Assembly (NCBI GenBank): GCA_016806145.1
Contig: CP063166.1
Coordinates: forward strand, 1,736,001-1,800,000
Length of the DNA stretch: 64,000 bases
Source: Variovorax paradoxus
GTDB lineage: Bacteria; Pseudomonadota; Gammaproteobacteria; Burkholderiales; Burkholderiaceae_C
Direction: 5' to 3'
Below, in pieces: positions 26,287 through 34,918 of the stretch. The translations under genes and the position numbers were made by a program. Below the pieces are notes generated by a model that had not been told where the DNA came from, searched no databases, and worked only from the letters and a program-made list of their open reading frames with translations. The stretch's first letter is position 1. Every line of letters starts with the position of its first letter.

Positions 26287-27441
26287 ATGAAGAAATCCCT
26301 CACGGCCCTGGCCGCGCTGACCGTCACCGGCCTGGCCTGTGCCCAATCGTCCGTCACCCTGTTCGGCGTCGTCGACGCCGGCGTGAGCTACCAGTCGGCC
26401 ACCTCGCGCAACGCGATCACCGGCATCACCAGCAAGCAGAGCCAATGGAGCCTCGCCAACTCGGGCTACAACTCCAGCCGCATCGGCTTCAGGGGCACCG
26501 AGGACCTGGGCGGCGGGCTGGCCGCGAGCTTCTGGCTCGAAGCGCCGATCACCAACGACGACGGCGCGAACGGCATCGCCAACTTCAACCGGCGCTCCAC
26601 CGTGAGCCTGTCGGGCGGCTTCGGCGAAGTGCGGCTGGGCCGCGACTACACGGCCACCTTCTGGAACGACACCGTGTTCGATCCCTTCGGCACCAACGGC
26701 TCGGGCACCAACGTCATCAGCACCGTCGGCGCCAGCACGGGCATCGGCAACAGCAACTACACGCGCGCCAGCAACATGGTCGCGTACTTCCTGCCGCCCA
26801 ACCTCGGCGGCTTCTACGGCCAGGTGCAGTACAGCCTGAACGAGAACGTGCGCAGCACCGACGTCACCGGCACCACCAGCAGCAGCAGCGCGGGCCGCTA
26901 CGTCGGCGGGCGCTTCGGCTATGCCAGCGGGCCGCTCGACATCGCGCTGGCCGCGGGCCAGAACGTGGCGGTCGACACCACCTCGCTCACGCGCAAGGTG
27001 CAGACCGTCAACCTCGGCGCCTCGTACGACTTCGGCCCGGTCAAGCTGTTCGGCGAGCTCTCGAACGTGCAGAACAAGTTCGACACCGGCCTGTCGAACA
27101 CGCACGACAGCTACAAGGGCTACCTGATCGGCGCCTCGGTGCCGGTGGGCCCGGGCCTGATCCGCGCCTCGTACTCGGCGGTGCGCTACAACGAGGGCGC
27201 CACCGGCCTCTACGGCGAGGACCCGCGCGTCAACAAGCTCGCGCTGGGCTACGTGCACAACCTGTCGAAGCGCACCGCGCTCTACGCCACCATCGCGCGC
27301 GTGAGCAACCGCAACGACGCGGCCTACACCGGCAGCCTCACGGCCGCCAGCACCACCGGCTACGGCACCACGGGCGTGGGCTACACCGGCCTGCCCAAGT
27401 CCTCGACCGGCTACGACTTCGGCATCCGCCACGCGTTCTGA
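26287..27441 (+). CDS. Gram-negative general porin (trimeric, Burkholderiales type)
   Basis: 384 residues. Signal peptide ends AQSSVTLFGVVDAGV, the hallmark start of Burkholderiales/Neisseria porins. Further signatures: NSGYNSSRIGFRGTEDLGGGLAASFWLE, RLGRDYTATFWND and the terminal GYDFGIRHAF with the C-terminal Phe needed for BamA-dependent insertion. It forms a diffusion channel for small anionic or neutral solutes in the outer membrane. A GGAGAAACCTGA ribosome-binding stretch precedes the ATG. Confidence 0.95.
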   Translation: MKKSLTALAALTVTGLACAQSSVTLFGVVDAGVSYQSATSRNAITGITSKQSQWSLANSGYNSSRIGFRGTEDLGGGLAASFWLEAPITNDDGANGIANFNRRSTVSLSGGFGEVRLGRDYTATFWNDTVFDPFGTNGSGTNVISTVGASTGIGNSNYTRASNMVAYFLPPNLGGFYGQVQYSLNENVRSTDVTGTTSSSSAGRYVGGRFGYASGPLDIALAAGQNVAVDTTSLTRKVQTVNLGASYDFGPVKLFGELSNVQNKFDTGLSNTHDSYKGYLIGASVPVGPGLIRASYSAVRYNEGATGLYGEDPRVNKLALGYVHNLSKRTALYATIARVSNRNDAAYTGSLTAASTTGYGTTGVGYTGLPKSSTGYDFGIRHAF

Positions 27442-27448
27442 CGCCGGC

Positions 27449-27482
27449 GCGCACCCGCGTGCCTCGCGGCGCGCGGGTGCGC
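27449..27482 (+). terminator. Strong GC hairpin after the porin gene
   Basis: Perfect 11-bp stem (GCGCACCCGCG and CGCGGGTGCGC, loop 27460-27471) begins 8 bp after the porin stop. No U-run follows, so it is either a weak intrinsic terminator or an mRNA-stabilising 3' hairpin. Confidence 0.5.
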
Positions 27483-27522
27483 AGCCGATGCGCAGCCCCA
27501 CAAGAACAGAGGAGAAGCCTGC

Positions 27523-27822
27523 ATGACTTTTCACCCCATCCGCTGCCTGGCCGGCGCGCTGGCCCTGGCCAGCCTCGGCGGCTGCATCGTGCTGCCGCCG
27601 CCCGTGGCCTACGGTCCGCCACCGCCGCCGATGGCCGCGCGCATGGCGATGCCCGGGCCGATGACCGCGCGCCTGGCGCCGCCGCCGGCCTGGGACATGT
27701 GCGAGGGCGAGCCCGAGGGCGCGCGGCCCGTGCCGCCGGGTCCGCGCGGCGACGCACTCGCGGGCCGCTGCGAGCGCACACCCTCGGGCGCGCTCGAGTA
27801 CCGTCCCGGCGCGCCGCGCTGA
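27523..27822 (+). CDS. Small Pro-rich lipoprotein, hypothetical
   Basis: 99 residues. Lipoprotein signal with lipobox LGGC (ALALASLGGCIVLPPP), then Pro- and Met-rich sequence and two Cys (DMCEGEP, GRCER) that could pair. AGAGGAGAAG lies before the ATG. Followed 17 bp later by a membrane-anchored ORF. No family recognised; envelope localisation is inferred from the lipobox. Confidence 0.7.
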   Translation: MTFHPIRCLAGALALASLGGCIVLPPPVAYGPPPPPMAARMAMPGPMTARLAPPPAWDMCEGEPEGARPVPPGPRGDALAGRCERTPSGALEYRPGAPR

Positions 27823-27839
27823 AGCCGGCGCGCGCACCG

Positions 27840-28367
27840 ATGCAGACCGGCAATCTCGGCCTCGTCATCGCCGGCGCCGTCGGGCTCGGCTTCGCGGGCG
27901 TCTTCGGCCTGATGGCCTCGCTGCTGGTCGCGAACCTGCGCGACGGGGCGCGGGCGCGCGAGGCCGCGGCACGCGCGCGCGACGAGGCCCTGCAGCGGCT
28001 CGGCCGCAGCACGGTGCACGACCTGCGCGCGCTGCTCGGCGCGGCGCTGCCGCACCACGCCGCCATCGAACTGCCGCCGCGGGCCGTGCCCGTGCTGGCG
28101 GTGGAGAGCGAATTGCGCGAGCTGCTCGCGCAGATCGCCGCGCAGGCGCTACCCGCCGCGCCGCGCGATGGGCTGCGCGTGCACGCGCGCATCGAGGGCA
28201 CGCAGGCGGTGGTGCACTGGCGCGACGTGGGCGCCACGCCCGCGCGTGCCTGCGAACGCATCGCGGCCAGCCTCGGCGGGCGGCTCTATGCGGCTTCGCA
28301 TGCGGGCGGCCCGCTGGGGCTCACCTTGCGGCTGCCGCTGCACAGCGGCGAGTTTCACAAGGTGTGA
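27840..28367 (+). CDS. Membrane-anchored protein resembling a decayed histidine-kinase ATPase module
   Basis: 175 residues. One N-terminal transmembrane helix (GLVIAGAVGLGFAGVFGLMASLLV), an Arg/Ala/Glu coiled-coil-like linker, then a domain with faint HATPase-like order: an ELRELLAQIAAQAL helix where the N-box would be, and PLGLTLRLPLHSG resembling the last strands of a kinase. The N-box Asn, G1 Asp and glycine-rich G2 loop are missing, so ATP binding is unlikely. No His phosphorylation motif. It could equally be an unrelated protein; confidence is in the ORF more than in the fold. Confidence 0.5.
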   Translation: MQTGNLGLVIAGAVGLGFAGVFGLMASLLVANLRDGARAREAAARARDEALQRLGRSTVHDLRALLGAALPHHAAIELPPRAVPVLAVESELRELLAQIAAQALPAAPRDGLRVHARIEGTQAVVHWRDVGATPARACERIAASLGGRLYAASHAGGPLGLTLRLPLHSGEFHKV

Positions 28368-28381
28368 AGAAACCGTAGCGA

Positions 28382-28454
28382 GCGCCCCGAGGTCGCGCCG
28401 AGGACCGGAGCCGTACCTTGTACGGTGAGGACCGCAGGTGCGAGATCGGGGCGC
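28382..28454. repeat. Structured palindrome between convergent genes, possible bidirectional terminator
   Basis: Outer arms GCGCCCCGAGGTCGC (28382-28396) and GCGAGATCGGGGCGC (28440-28454) pair except at two positions. Inside are a small CCGTA-ccttg-TACGG hairpin (28411-28425) and the direct repeat GAGGACCG. It fills the gap between a plus-strand ORF and the convergent GGDEF-EAL gene. It looks like a dispersed intergenic repeat rather than unique sequence. Confidence 0.6.
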
Positions 28455-28477
28455 GCAGTAGGTTTATTCATACCTTG

Positions 28478-30472
28478 TCAGCCTGGGAGGCGCTGCGCCC
28501 AGGGCAAAACCTTGTCGAGCGGCATCGGCCGCGCGAGGTGATAGCCCTGCATCAGCGGGCAGCCGAGCGCGTTGAGCGCCTCGAGCTCCTCGCCCGTCTC
28601 CACACCCTCGGCCACCACGTCGATGCGCAGCGAATGGCCGAGGCGGATCACCGATTCGACCAGCACGCGGTTGCCCGGCGAGGCGGCCAGGCCGAAGATG
28701 AAGCTGCGGTCGATCTTGACCTGCCGCACGTACTTGCTGCGCAGCGAGGCCAGCGAGGAATAGCCGACGCCGAAGTCGTCGACCACGATCGCCACGCCCG
28801 CGTCGGCCAGCGCATGCAGCCGCGCGCTGGCGGCGAAAGTGTCGAGCGCGATCTCCTCGGTGATCTCGATCTGGAGGCGGTGCGGCCCGATGCCGTGGCG
28901 CGCGATCTCGCCGAGCACGATGCGGTCGAGCGCGAGCTGCGACATCTCGCGCGGCGAGACGTTCATCGCCACCGGCACGGCCTCGAAGCGCGGGTCGGCC
29001 GCGGCGAGCTCCTGCAGCCCGACGCAGATCTCGGCCAGGATGTGGCGCAGCAGCGATTCGGCCAGGCCGGTGCTCGCGGCCGCGCGGATCACGTCCTCGG
29101 GCGGGATCCAGCCATGGCGCGGATGCTGCCAGCGCAGCAGCGCCTCGAGGCTGTGCAGCCGGCGGCCGCCGTCGGCCAGGATCGGCTGGTACCAGACGCC
29201 GATGGCGCGCGAGGCGACCGCGCCGGGCAGGTCGCGCTCGACGTCGCGCCGCGTCACCAGGCGTTCGCGCAGGGCCTCGTCGAAGCGGCGGTAGCGGCTG
29301 CGGCCCGCGCGCTTGGCCTCGTGCAGCGCTTCGTCGGCCGAGCTCAGCATGTCGGCGATGGGCACGCCGCGCTCGATGCAGATGCCCACGCTCGCGCCCA
29401 GCTTGCCGCCATAGTGCGCGGTGGCCGAGGCGATCGATTCGATCAGCGACTGCGCCACCTGCTCGGGCGAGGCGCCGCCGTCCTCGGTGATGAACAGGGC
29501 CGCGAACTCGTCGCCGCCCCAGCGGCCCAGGATGGCGTCGCGCCCGGCCAGCTCGCGCTGCAGCCACTGCGCCACGTCCTGCAGCACGCGGTCGCCCATC
29601 TTGTGGCCGAAGGCGTCGTTGACGGCCTTGAAGCCGTCGATGCCGAGGATCAGCAGGCCGTGCTCGCGCTCCTTGCCGCCGGCATCGATGCGCAGGCTCG
29701 AGGCCTGGGTGAAGCCCTCGCGGTTGAGCAGGCCGGTGAGCGCGTCGTGCGCGACGCGAAAGGCGAGCTGGCGCGTCGACTCGAGCGACAGCGCATGCGA
29801 CTGCCGCAGCCGCGCGGCCATCGACACGGCCTCGTTCTTGAGCCGGCTGCCCTCGCGGAAGCCGCGCGCGCTCTGCAGCGCCGCGCGCATCAGCGCCGCG
29901 AGGTAGACCAGCACCATCGCGGCCAGCATCAGGCGGTCGAAGCCGCCGGCCCAGACCAGGCAGCCCATCACCGACAGCAGGGCCGGCGTGATGAAGCTGA
30001 TCGGCACCGGCGCATAGGCGATGCCGTAGGTCACCGAGCCGGCGCAGATGCCGCAGACCACGGTCAGGTAGAACAGGGTCTCGGGCGAGGTGTAGCCCTC
30101 GCAGAGGATCGGGATCAGGGCCCAGACCGAGCCCGACAGCAGCGCGAACAGCCAGGCCAGCCGCAGCTCCTGGTCGACCGCGGGATCGCTGCCGTCGGCG
30201 GTGGGCGCGGGCACGAAGGGCCGGCGGCAGACGAAGATGCGCGCGAGGTTGACGGCCAGCGAGAGCGCCAGCCAGGCCAGGCCGAGCGCGGTCAGGTCCG
30301 CGTGGTGGGCCAGCAGCGCCACCGTGAGGCTCAGCACCAGGTTGACCGGGATCGCGGCGAGCACGCTGCGGCGCACCGCCAGCATCTGTTCGGTGCGCAC
30401 CATGCGCGACAGCGCAAGGCCGTCGGGTGAACCGGTGGCTTCTTCTTCCTGCGGGGCGGAGGAGGCGTTCAT
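28478..30472 (-). CDS. Membrane GGDEF-EAL protein (cyclic-di-GMP turnover)
   Basis: 664 residues. The N-terminal third has about six hydrophobic helices (a MASE-like sensor, type not identified). The GGDEF domain is intact (RWGGDEFAAL, with the DALTGLLNREGF start), and so is the EAL domain: EAL in HSLEALLRWQHP, then NVSPREMS, EITEE, VDDFGVGYSS, KIDRSF and EGVET. Both cyclase and phosphodiesterase residues are present, so either or both activities are possible. The start at MNASSAPQ is uncertain; a GTG at 30499 is in frame, and neither has a good ribosome-binding site. Confidence 0.92.
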   Translation of the reverse strand: MNASSAPQEEEATGSPDGLALSRMVRTEQMLAVRRSVLAAIPVNLVLSLTVALLAHHADLTALGLAWLALSLAVNLARIFVCRRPFVPAPTADGSDPAVDQELRLAWLFALLSGSVWALIPILCEGYTSPETLFYLTVVCGICAGSVTYGIAYAPVPISFITPALLSVMGCLVWAGGFDRLMLAAMVLVYLAALMRAALQSARGFREGSRLKNEAVSMAARLRQSHALSLESTRQLAFRVAHDALTGLLNREGFTQASSLRIDAGGKEREHGLLILGIDGFKAVNDAFGHKMGDRVLQDVAQWLQRELAGRDAILGRWGGDEFAALFITEDGGASPEQVAQSLIESIASATAHYGGKLGASVGICIERGVPIADMLSSADEALHEAKRAGRSRYRRFDEALRERLVTRRDVERDLPGAVASRAIGVWYQPILADGGRRLHSLEALLRWQHPRHGWIPPEDVIRAAASTGLAESLLRHILAEICVGLQELAAADPRFEAVPVAMNVSPREMSQLALDRIVLGEIARHGIGPHRLQIEITEEIALDTFAASARLHALADAGVAIVVDDFGVGYSSLASLRSKYVRQVKIDRSFIFGLAASPGNRVLVESVIRLGHSLRIDVVAEGVETGEELEALNALGCPLMQGYHLARPMPLDKVLPWAQRLPG

Positions 30473-30600
30473 GAATTGGATCGGCGACGCATCATGCACC
30501 GGTCCGCCGCATCGCGCAGCGCGGCACGGCCGCCGTGGGCGGCCCGCGCGGTTCCCCTCGGGGTCACCGCGCGCGAGAGATCAGGCGGGGGGGCACGCTG

Positions 30601-30981
30601 TCAGCGCACCGTCGACATCACGGTCGCGCGGCAACGCGGCTGATCGCGCGGCGCGAGCAGGATGCAGTTGTCGAGCGCGCGCTGTTGCATGTCGCTGAGC
30701 TTCGGGGGCTCGCCGCGGTAGACCGGCGGGGGCGGCGGCGCGGCGTAGCGCGGGCGCTGCTCGTACTCCCAGCGGCCGCGGTCGTCGCGGTTGCGTTCCC
30801 AGCGATCGCGGTCGCGCTGGCGGTCGAAGCGCAGCCGGTCCATGCAGGAGTGGAAGTCCATGCCCGAGCGGCCGCTCGCGCAGTAGCGGCGGTCGGCTTC
30901 GTAGACGTCCATGTCGCGCTGGGCCAACGCGGGGGCGGTCTGGATCAGGCCCAGCAAGGCCAGGGCGGCAAGTTTCTTCAT
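30601..30981 (-). CDS. Secreted Arg/Asp-rich hypothetical protein
   Basis: 126 residues. Clear signal peptide (KKLAALALLGLIQTAPALA-QRD). The mature part contains a highly charged DRLRFDRQRDRDRWERNRDD segment, a Pro run, and four Cys (RYCASG, HSCMD, DNCILL, PRCRA) suited to two disulphides. No known domain. It lies between the GGDEF-EAL gene and the MFS gene on the same strand, without obvious operon linkage. Confidence 0.65.
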   Translation of the reverse strand: MKKLAALALLGLIQTAPALAQRDMDVYEADRRYCASGRSGMDFHSCMDRLRFDRQRDRDRWERNRDDRGRWEYEQRPRYAAPPPPPVYRGEPPKLSDMQQRALDNCILLAPRDQPRCRATVMSTVR

Positions 30982-31169
30982 GGTGCGCTCGTCGAAGAGA
31001 AGCCGTGAGGCGGGTGGATCGGGGCGGTGCCTGCTAGCCGCAGTCTGACCGTCGGCATGGAACGAAGTTTCTCATGCTCCGGACCCATCGCTGTTCGGAC
31101 GCGCGAGCTTCTTGCTGTAGGCGCGCGCGGACTGCGTGCCGCGTCGCGCCAGCACCACGCCGGGCGTCT

Positions 31170-32480
31170 CTAGCGCGCGACCGTGACCGCGCCCACGTGC
31201 ATCGTGCGGCCCGCGCCGATGCCCGCGATCACCAGCGCGACGCCGACCGCGACGAACAGCCACGAGGCGGCGCCGAAGCTGCCGGTCCAGCCGTGCAGCA
31301 GCCCGGCCAGCAGCGGGCCGAAGGCCGCGATGACGTAGCCCACGCCCTGCGCCATGCCCGACAGGTGCGCCGCCACGTGCGAATCGGGCGAGCGCAGCAC
31401 GATCATGGTGAGCGCCAGCGCGAAGGTGCCGCCTTGCGCGATGCCCAGCAGGACGGCCCAGACCCACACGCCGCCGAGCGGCGCGAACAACTGGGCCAGC
31501 ATGGCCGCCACGGTGAGCAGCGCGAGCGCCACGGCCAGCCCGATCTGGTTGCGCAGCCTGACCGCGAGCGCGGGCACCACGAGGCAGGTCACGACCTGGG
31601 TGATGACCGAGACCGAGACCACGTAGCCGGCGGTGTCGCTGGCCAGCCCGCGCTCGCGCAGGATCGGCGCGAGCCAGCCCATGACGATGTAGGCCAGCGC
31701 GGACTGCAGCCCCATGAAGCAGGTGACCTGCCAGGCCAGCCGGTCGCGCCACAGGCCGCGCACGGTGAAGCCGGACTCGCTGGCGATCGGCTTGCGCGCC
31801 AGCGCCTGCGGTGCCCACAGCAGGGTGACCAGCGCGGCCGGCAGCGCCCAGACCGCGAGCGCCGCGGTCCAGCCGCCGCCCAGCGCATGCTCGATCGGTA
31901 CCGTGAGTCCGGCCGCGCTCGCGGCGCCGCCGCACACGGCCATGGTGTAGAGGCCCATCATCAGCGCCGCCTGCCCGGCGAAGTCGCGCTTGACCAGCCC
32001 CGACAGCAGCACGTTGGCGACCGCGATGCCGCTGCCGGCGATGGCCGATGCGACGAACAGCAGCGGCACGTTCCCGGTGCCGCGCAGCAGCGTGCCGACC
32101 AGGATCAGCGCCATGCAGCCCAGCAGGGTGCGCTCGGTGCCGAAGCGCCGGCCGAGGCCGGGCGCGAGCGGCGCGAACAGGCCGAGGCACAGCACGGGCA
32201 GGGTGGTCAGCAGGCTGGCGGCGGTGGCCGACAGGCCGGTGGAACGGATGATCTCGGGCAGCACCACCGAGAGGCTGGCGAACACCGGCCGCAGGTTGAA
32301 GGCGATCAGCACCACGCTGGCGCCCAGCAGGATGCGGCGGCCGCGGCTCGGTGCCGGGGTGGGCGGCGGCGCGGGCTGGCTGTCGACCTCGGCGTCGATC
32401 AGCAACTGGCCGGCATCGGCGGCGGGCGCGTGGCGCAGGGTGGCCGCGGCGGCGGCGGGGAAGGTGGTGGTGGCGGTCAT
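31170..32480 (-). CDS. CynX/NimT-family MFS transporter
   Basis: 436 residues, about 12 helices after a 45-residue Ala/Pro-rich cytoplasmic leader. LIAFNLRPVFASLSVVLPEI in helix 1 and the LGRRFGTERTLL loop are typical of the CynX/NimT group (cyanate, 2-nitroimidazole and other small molecules). Its ATG overlaps the stop of the GntR gene by 4 bp. Because cynS is in the same window, cyanate is a tempting substrate, but the two are not linked and the GntR partner suggests a different inducer. Confidence 0.87.
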   Translation of the reverse strand: MTATTTFPAAAAATLRHAPAADAGQLLIDAEVDSQPAPPPTPAPSRGRRILLGASVVLIAFNLRPVFASLSVVLPEIIRSTGLSATAASLLTTLPVLCLGLFAPLAPGLGRRFGTERTLLGCMALILVGTLLRGTGNVPLLFVASAIAGSGIAVANVLLSGLVKRDFAGQAALMMGLYTMAVCGGAASAAGLTVPIEHALGGGWTAALAVWALPAALVTLLWAPQALARKPIASESGFTVRGLWRDRLAWQVTCFMGLQSALAYIVMGWLAPILRERGLASDTAGYVVSVSVITQVVTCLVVPALAVRLRNQIGLAVALALLTVAAMLAQLFAPLGGVWVWAVLLGIAQGGTFALALTMIVLRSPDSHVAAHLSGMAQGVGYVIAAFGPLLAGLLHGWTGSFGAASWLFVAVGVALVIAGIGAGRTMHVGAVTVAR

Positions 32481-33193
32481 GGGCAGGACGGCGCGCGCGG
32501 GTCGCCGGTGGGGGTGTGGGTGCCGGCGGCGAGGGTCGCGATCATGGGCGTCATGAAGGCGCGCACGGCGGCGTCGGCGCGCTCGGGGTCGCGGCTGGCG
32601 ATGGCCTCGACGATCGCGCGGTGGGCGGCGTCGTCGGGCTCGGGCAGCAGCGTGCCCATGGTGCTGGCGATGGTGTCCTTGATGTAGCCGCCGATGAAGC
32701 GCACGGTTTCGGCGAGCGCGAGGTTGCCCGCGATGTCGACGATGGCCAGGTGGAAGGCGAGGTCGCGCTCGATGAAGGCCGCGCCGCCATCGCCGGGCGC
32801 GGGCGTGCCGCGGGCGTCGAGCAGGACGTGGAGCTGGCGCAGGTCCTCGGGCGTGTGGCGCAGCGCGGCCAGCCGCGCGGCCTGCACCTCGAGCGCGCAG
32901 CGCACCTCGAACTGGTCGAGCAGGCTGGCCAGGCGCAGCTTCTGCAGGCTGGCGCCGGGATCGAAGCCCGAGCGCACATAGGTGCCCGAGCCCTGGCGCA
33001 CCTCGAGCAGGCCGCGCGAGACCAGCGTCTTGACGGCCTCGCGCACGGTGCCGCGGCTCACGCCGAGCAGCTGGGCGAGCTGCGGTTCGATGGGGATGCG
33101 CGCGCCGACCGGCCAGCGGCCGGCGGAGATCTCGGCGCGGATGCCGTTGGCGGCGGCTTCTACTAGGGAGGTGCGGGGGGCTTGGGCTAGCAT
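32477..33193 (-). CDS. GntR-family regulator, FadR subfamily
   Basis: 238 residues from ATG at 33193 (a TTG at 33202 is also in frame). N-terminal winged helix: IRAEISAGRWPVGARIPIEPQLAQLLGVSRGTVREAVKTLVSRGLLEVRQGSGTYV. The all-helical FCD ligand domain carries likely metal-binding residues in ERDLAFHLAIVDIAGN and the DDAAHRAIVEAI helix. First gene of a two-gene operon with the CynX-type carrier, which it probably controls. A 7-base inverted repeat sits just upstream. Confidence 0.92.
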   Translation of the reverse strand: MLAQAPRTSLVEAAANGIRAEISAGRWPVGARIPIEPQLAQLLGVSRGTVREAVKTLVSRGLLEVRQGSGTYVRSGFDPGASLQKLRLASLLDQFEVRCALEVQAARLAALRHTPEDLRQLHVLLDARGTPAPGDGGAAFIERDLAFHLAIVDIAGNLALAETVRFIGGYIKDTIASTMGTLLPEPDDAAHRAIVEAIASRDPERADAAVRAFMTPMIATLAAGTHTPTGDPRAPSCP

Positions 33194-33200
33194 TTCCGCC

Positions 33201-33225
33201 AATTCATTGAATCATCGGATGAATT
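33201..33225. promoter_or_regulatory. AT-rich inverted repeat upstream of the GntR gene
   Basis: AATTCAT (33201-33207) and ATGAATT (33219-33225) are perfect inverted arms in otherwise GC-rich DNA, located 8 bp before the regulator ATG. It is a candidate autoregulatory operator. The spacing of 11 bases is longer than in most FadR-family sites, so the assignment is tentative. Confidence 0.4.
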
Positions 33226-33284
33226 GTGTCCGGATTCCGTAGACCTGCTGTGGGGAGGGGCTTGGCTTGGGGCGGTCGGGGGGC

Positions 33285-33380
33285 GTGCGCAGGACACCGG
33301 GTACTCCCCTCCGCGAATGTCCCCCGCCCTTCGGGCTCCTCCTTGATTTCGCTGCGGGGAGTACCCGGTGCCCTGCGCAC
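33285..33380 (+). repeat. Palindromic intergenic repeat, family 1, copy D
   Basis: 25-base arms 33285-33309 and 33356-33380 differ at a single position (outer end GTGCGCAGG, inner end GGGTACTCCCC). The 46-base loop has the same core as copies A-C, with the GCCCTTCGGGC mini-hairpin. It lies between the GntR gene and the TPM-domain gene. Confidence 0.92.
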
Positions 33381-33415
33381 GTGGCACCGCCGGGGGAGTT
33401 CGGCCGGGGTTGCTG

Positions 33416-34918
33416 CTACCAGCTTCCCGAGGCGCCGCCGCCGCTGCTCGAGCCGCCCGAGTCCGATGAGGACGACGACGAGGAATCCGACGACGAGGAG
33501 GACGAGGATTCGTACGAAGAGGAGGACGAGGAGGAGCTGCTGCTGCCCCATCCGCTGTCGCCGTAGTCGCCGTCGTGCCCGCCCCCGCCGCCATCGGCCG
33601 GGAAGAAGGCCACGAGCAGCGCCACCACCGTGACGGCCGCCAGCACGATCCAGAACAGCTGCGGGTCGAGCTCGTCGTGCGCCAGCCCGACGAACAGGCC
33701 CACCAGCACGCACACCACGATCCAGCGCGTGACGAAGCTGCGCACGCCCTTGCCCCAGGCCTTGCGCATGCCGGTCACGATCAGCAGGCCGACCAGCACC
33801 GCCGCGCCCAGCGCCAGCATGCCGAGCAGCGACCAGCCCACGCGCTCCCAGCCCAGCTGCTGGCCCGCGATCACCACGGCCGCGATCAGCAGCGCGATGC
33901 CGGCGACGACGAGGCGCATGGTGCGCCACAGGCCGCAGCCATAGCCGATGCCGAAGCCCATCGGCACCGGCATCATCCCGAGCGCGATCGCAAACATCGG
34001 CTCGCCGAGCGTGGCGGCCGCGGCGACCGGCGCGATGGCGAGCGCGCCGAAGGTCCAGGGCCAGCGCCGCAGCGTCCTGCCGGGCGCGGCCTCGGCCACG
34101 GCCACGGCGCTTTCGAGTTCGTCCGCGACCTCGGCCTGCGCGCGCGCGCGCGCGCCTGGTCGAGCGGCGCGCGCTGCTGCGCGGGCCTGCCGCGCGCGCC
34201 GGCGCGCGAGCCGGTCGGCGTCGGTGCGCAGTTCGGCCGCGCTCTTCTTCTGCCGGCTCTGCCAGAGGCCGACCAGCGCCGACCAGCCGATCACGGCGAA
34301 GAAGGCCCAGCCCTCGGGCGTGACGTGCGATCCGCGCGGTTCGGGCGGTGTCGATTCGACGGGCTCGCCCGGATCGATCAGCGGCAGCTCCTGGGCCATG
34401 GCCATCGGTTCGCCGCGGATCAGCTGCGCGATGCCATCGACCGCGGCGTGCAGGCCGCCGTCGAAATCGCTGGCGCGAAAGCGCGGCGTCATCTCCTGGT
34501 CGATGATGCGCGCGGCCTGGATGTCGGTGATGCGGCCCTCGAGGCCGCGGCCGACCTCGATGCGCATGCGCCGGTCGCGGATCGCCACCAGCAGCAGCAC
34601 GCCGTCGTCCTCGTCCTTGCGCCCGAGCTTCCACTGCGCGAACACGCGCGTGGCGTACTGCTCGATGCTGTCCTCGCCGGTGGTCGGCACGATCAGCACC
34701 GCGAGTTGCGCCTGGGTCTCGCGCTCGATGTCGGCGATGCGCTCGCGCAGCGCCTCGGCTTGCGCGGTGTCGAGCGTCCTGCTCTGGTCGATCACGCGCG
34801 ACTTCATCGCCGGCACCGGCACCGGCCTGGCCTGCGCGCCGAATGCCGCGGCGAACAGCAGCACCAGACACAGCCAGAGGCGCGGGCCGGGTCGGAAGTC
34901 CAGGGTCGTCGCCTTCAT
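33416..34918 (-). CDS. TPM-domain (YgcG-type) membrane protein with Ser-rich tail
   Basis: 500 residues. Signal peptide (LWLCLVLLFAAAFGAQA), then a TPM domain (about 38-170) with VIDQSRTLDTAQAEALRERIADIERETQAQLAVLIVPTTG and EVGRGLEGRITDIQAARII. A single helix, an Arg/Ala cytoplasmic segment, about four further helices, and a tail composed almost only of Ser and Gly with a few Asp/Tyr follow (about 455-500). Ser/Gly tails are usual in this family but this one is long. Its ATG overlaps the stop of pbpC by 4 bp. TPM proteins act at the envelope; the biochemical role here is unknown. Confidence 0.85.
   Translation of the reverse strand: MKATTLDFRPGPRLWLCLVLLFAAAFGAQARPVPVPAMKSRVIDQSRTLDTAQAEALRERIADIERETQAQLAVLIVPTTGEDSIEQYATRVFAQWKLGRKDEDDGVLLLVAIRDRRMRIEVGRGLEGRITDIQAARIIDQEMTPRFRASDFDGGLHAAVDGIAQLIRGEPMAMAQELPLIDPGEPVESTPPEPRGSHVTPEGWAFFAVIGWSALVGLWQSRQKKSAAELRTDADRLARRRARQARAAARAARPGARARAQAEVADELESAVAVAEAAPGRTLRRWPWTFGALAIAPVAAAATLGEPMFAIALGMMPVPMGFGIGYGCGLWRTMRLVVAGIALLIAAVVIAGQQLGWERVGWSLLGMLALGAAVLVGLLIVTGMRKAWGKGVRSFVTRWIVVCVLVGLFVGLAHDELDPQLFWIVLAAVTVVALLVAFFPADGGGGGHDGDYGDSGWGSSSSSSSSSSYESSSSSSSDSSSSSSSDSGGSSSGGGASGSW

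Noticed and set aside
30473..30499. GTG start at 30499 for the GGDEF-EAL gene
   Set aside because: In frame but without a ribosome-binding site; ATG at 30472 is kept with reservation.
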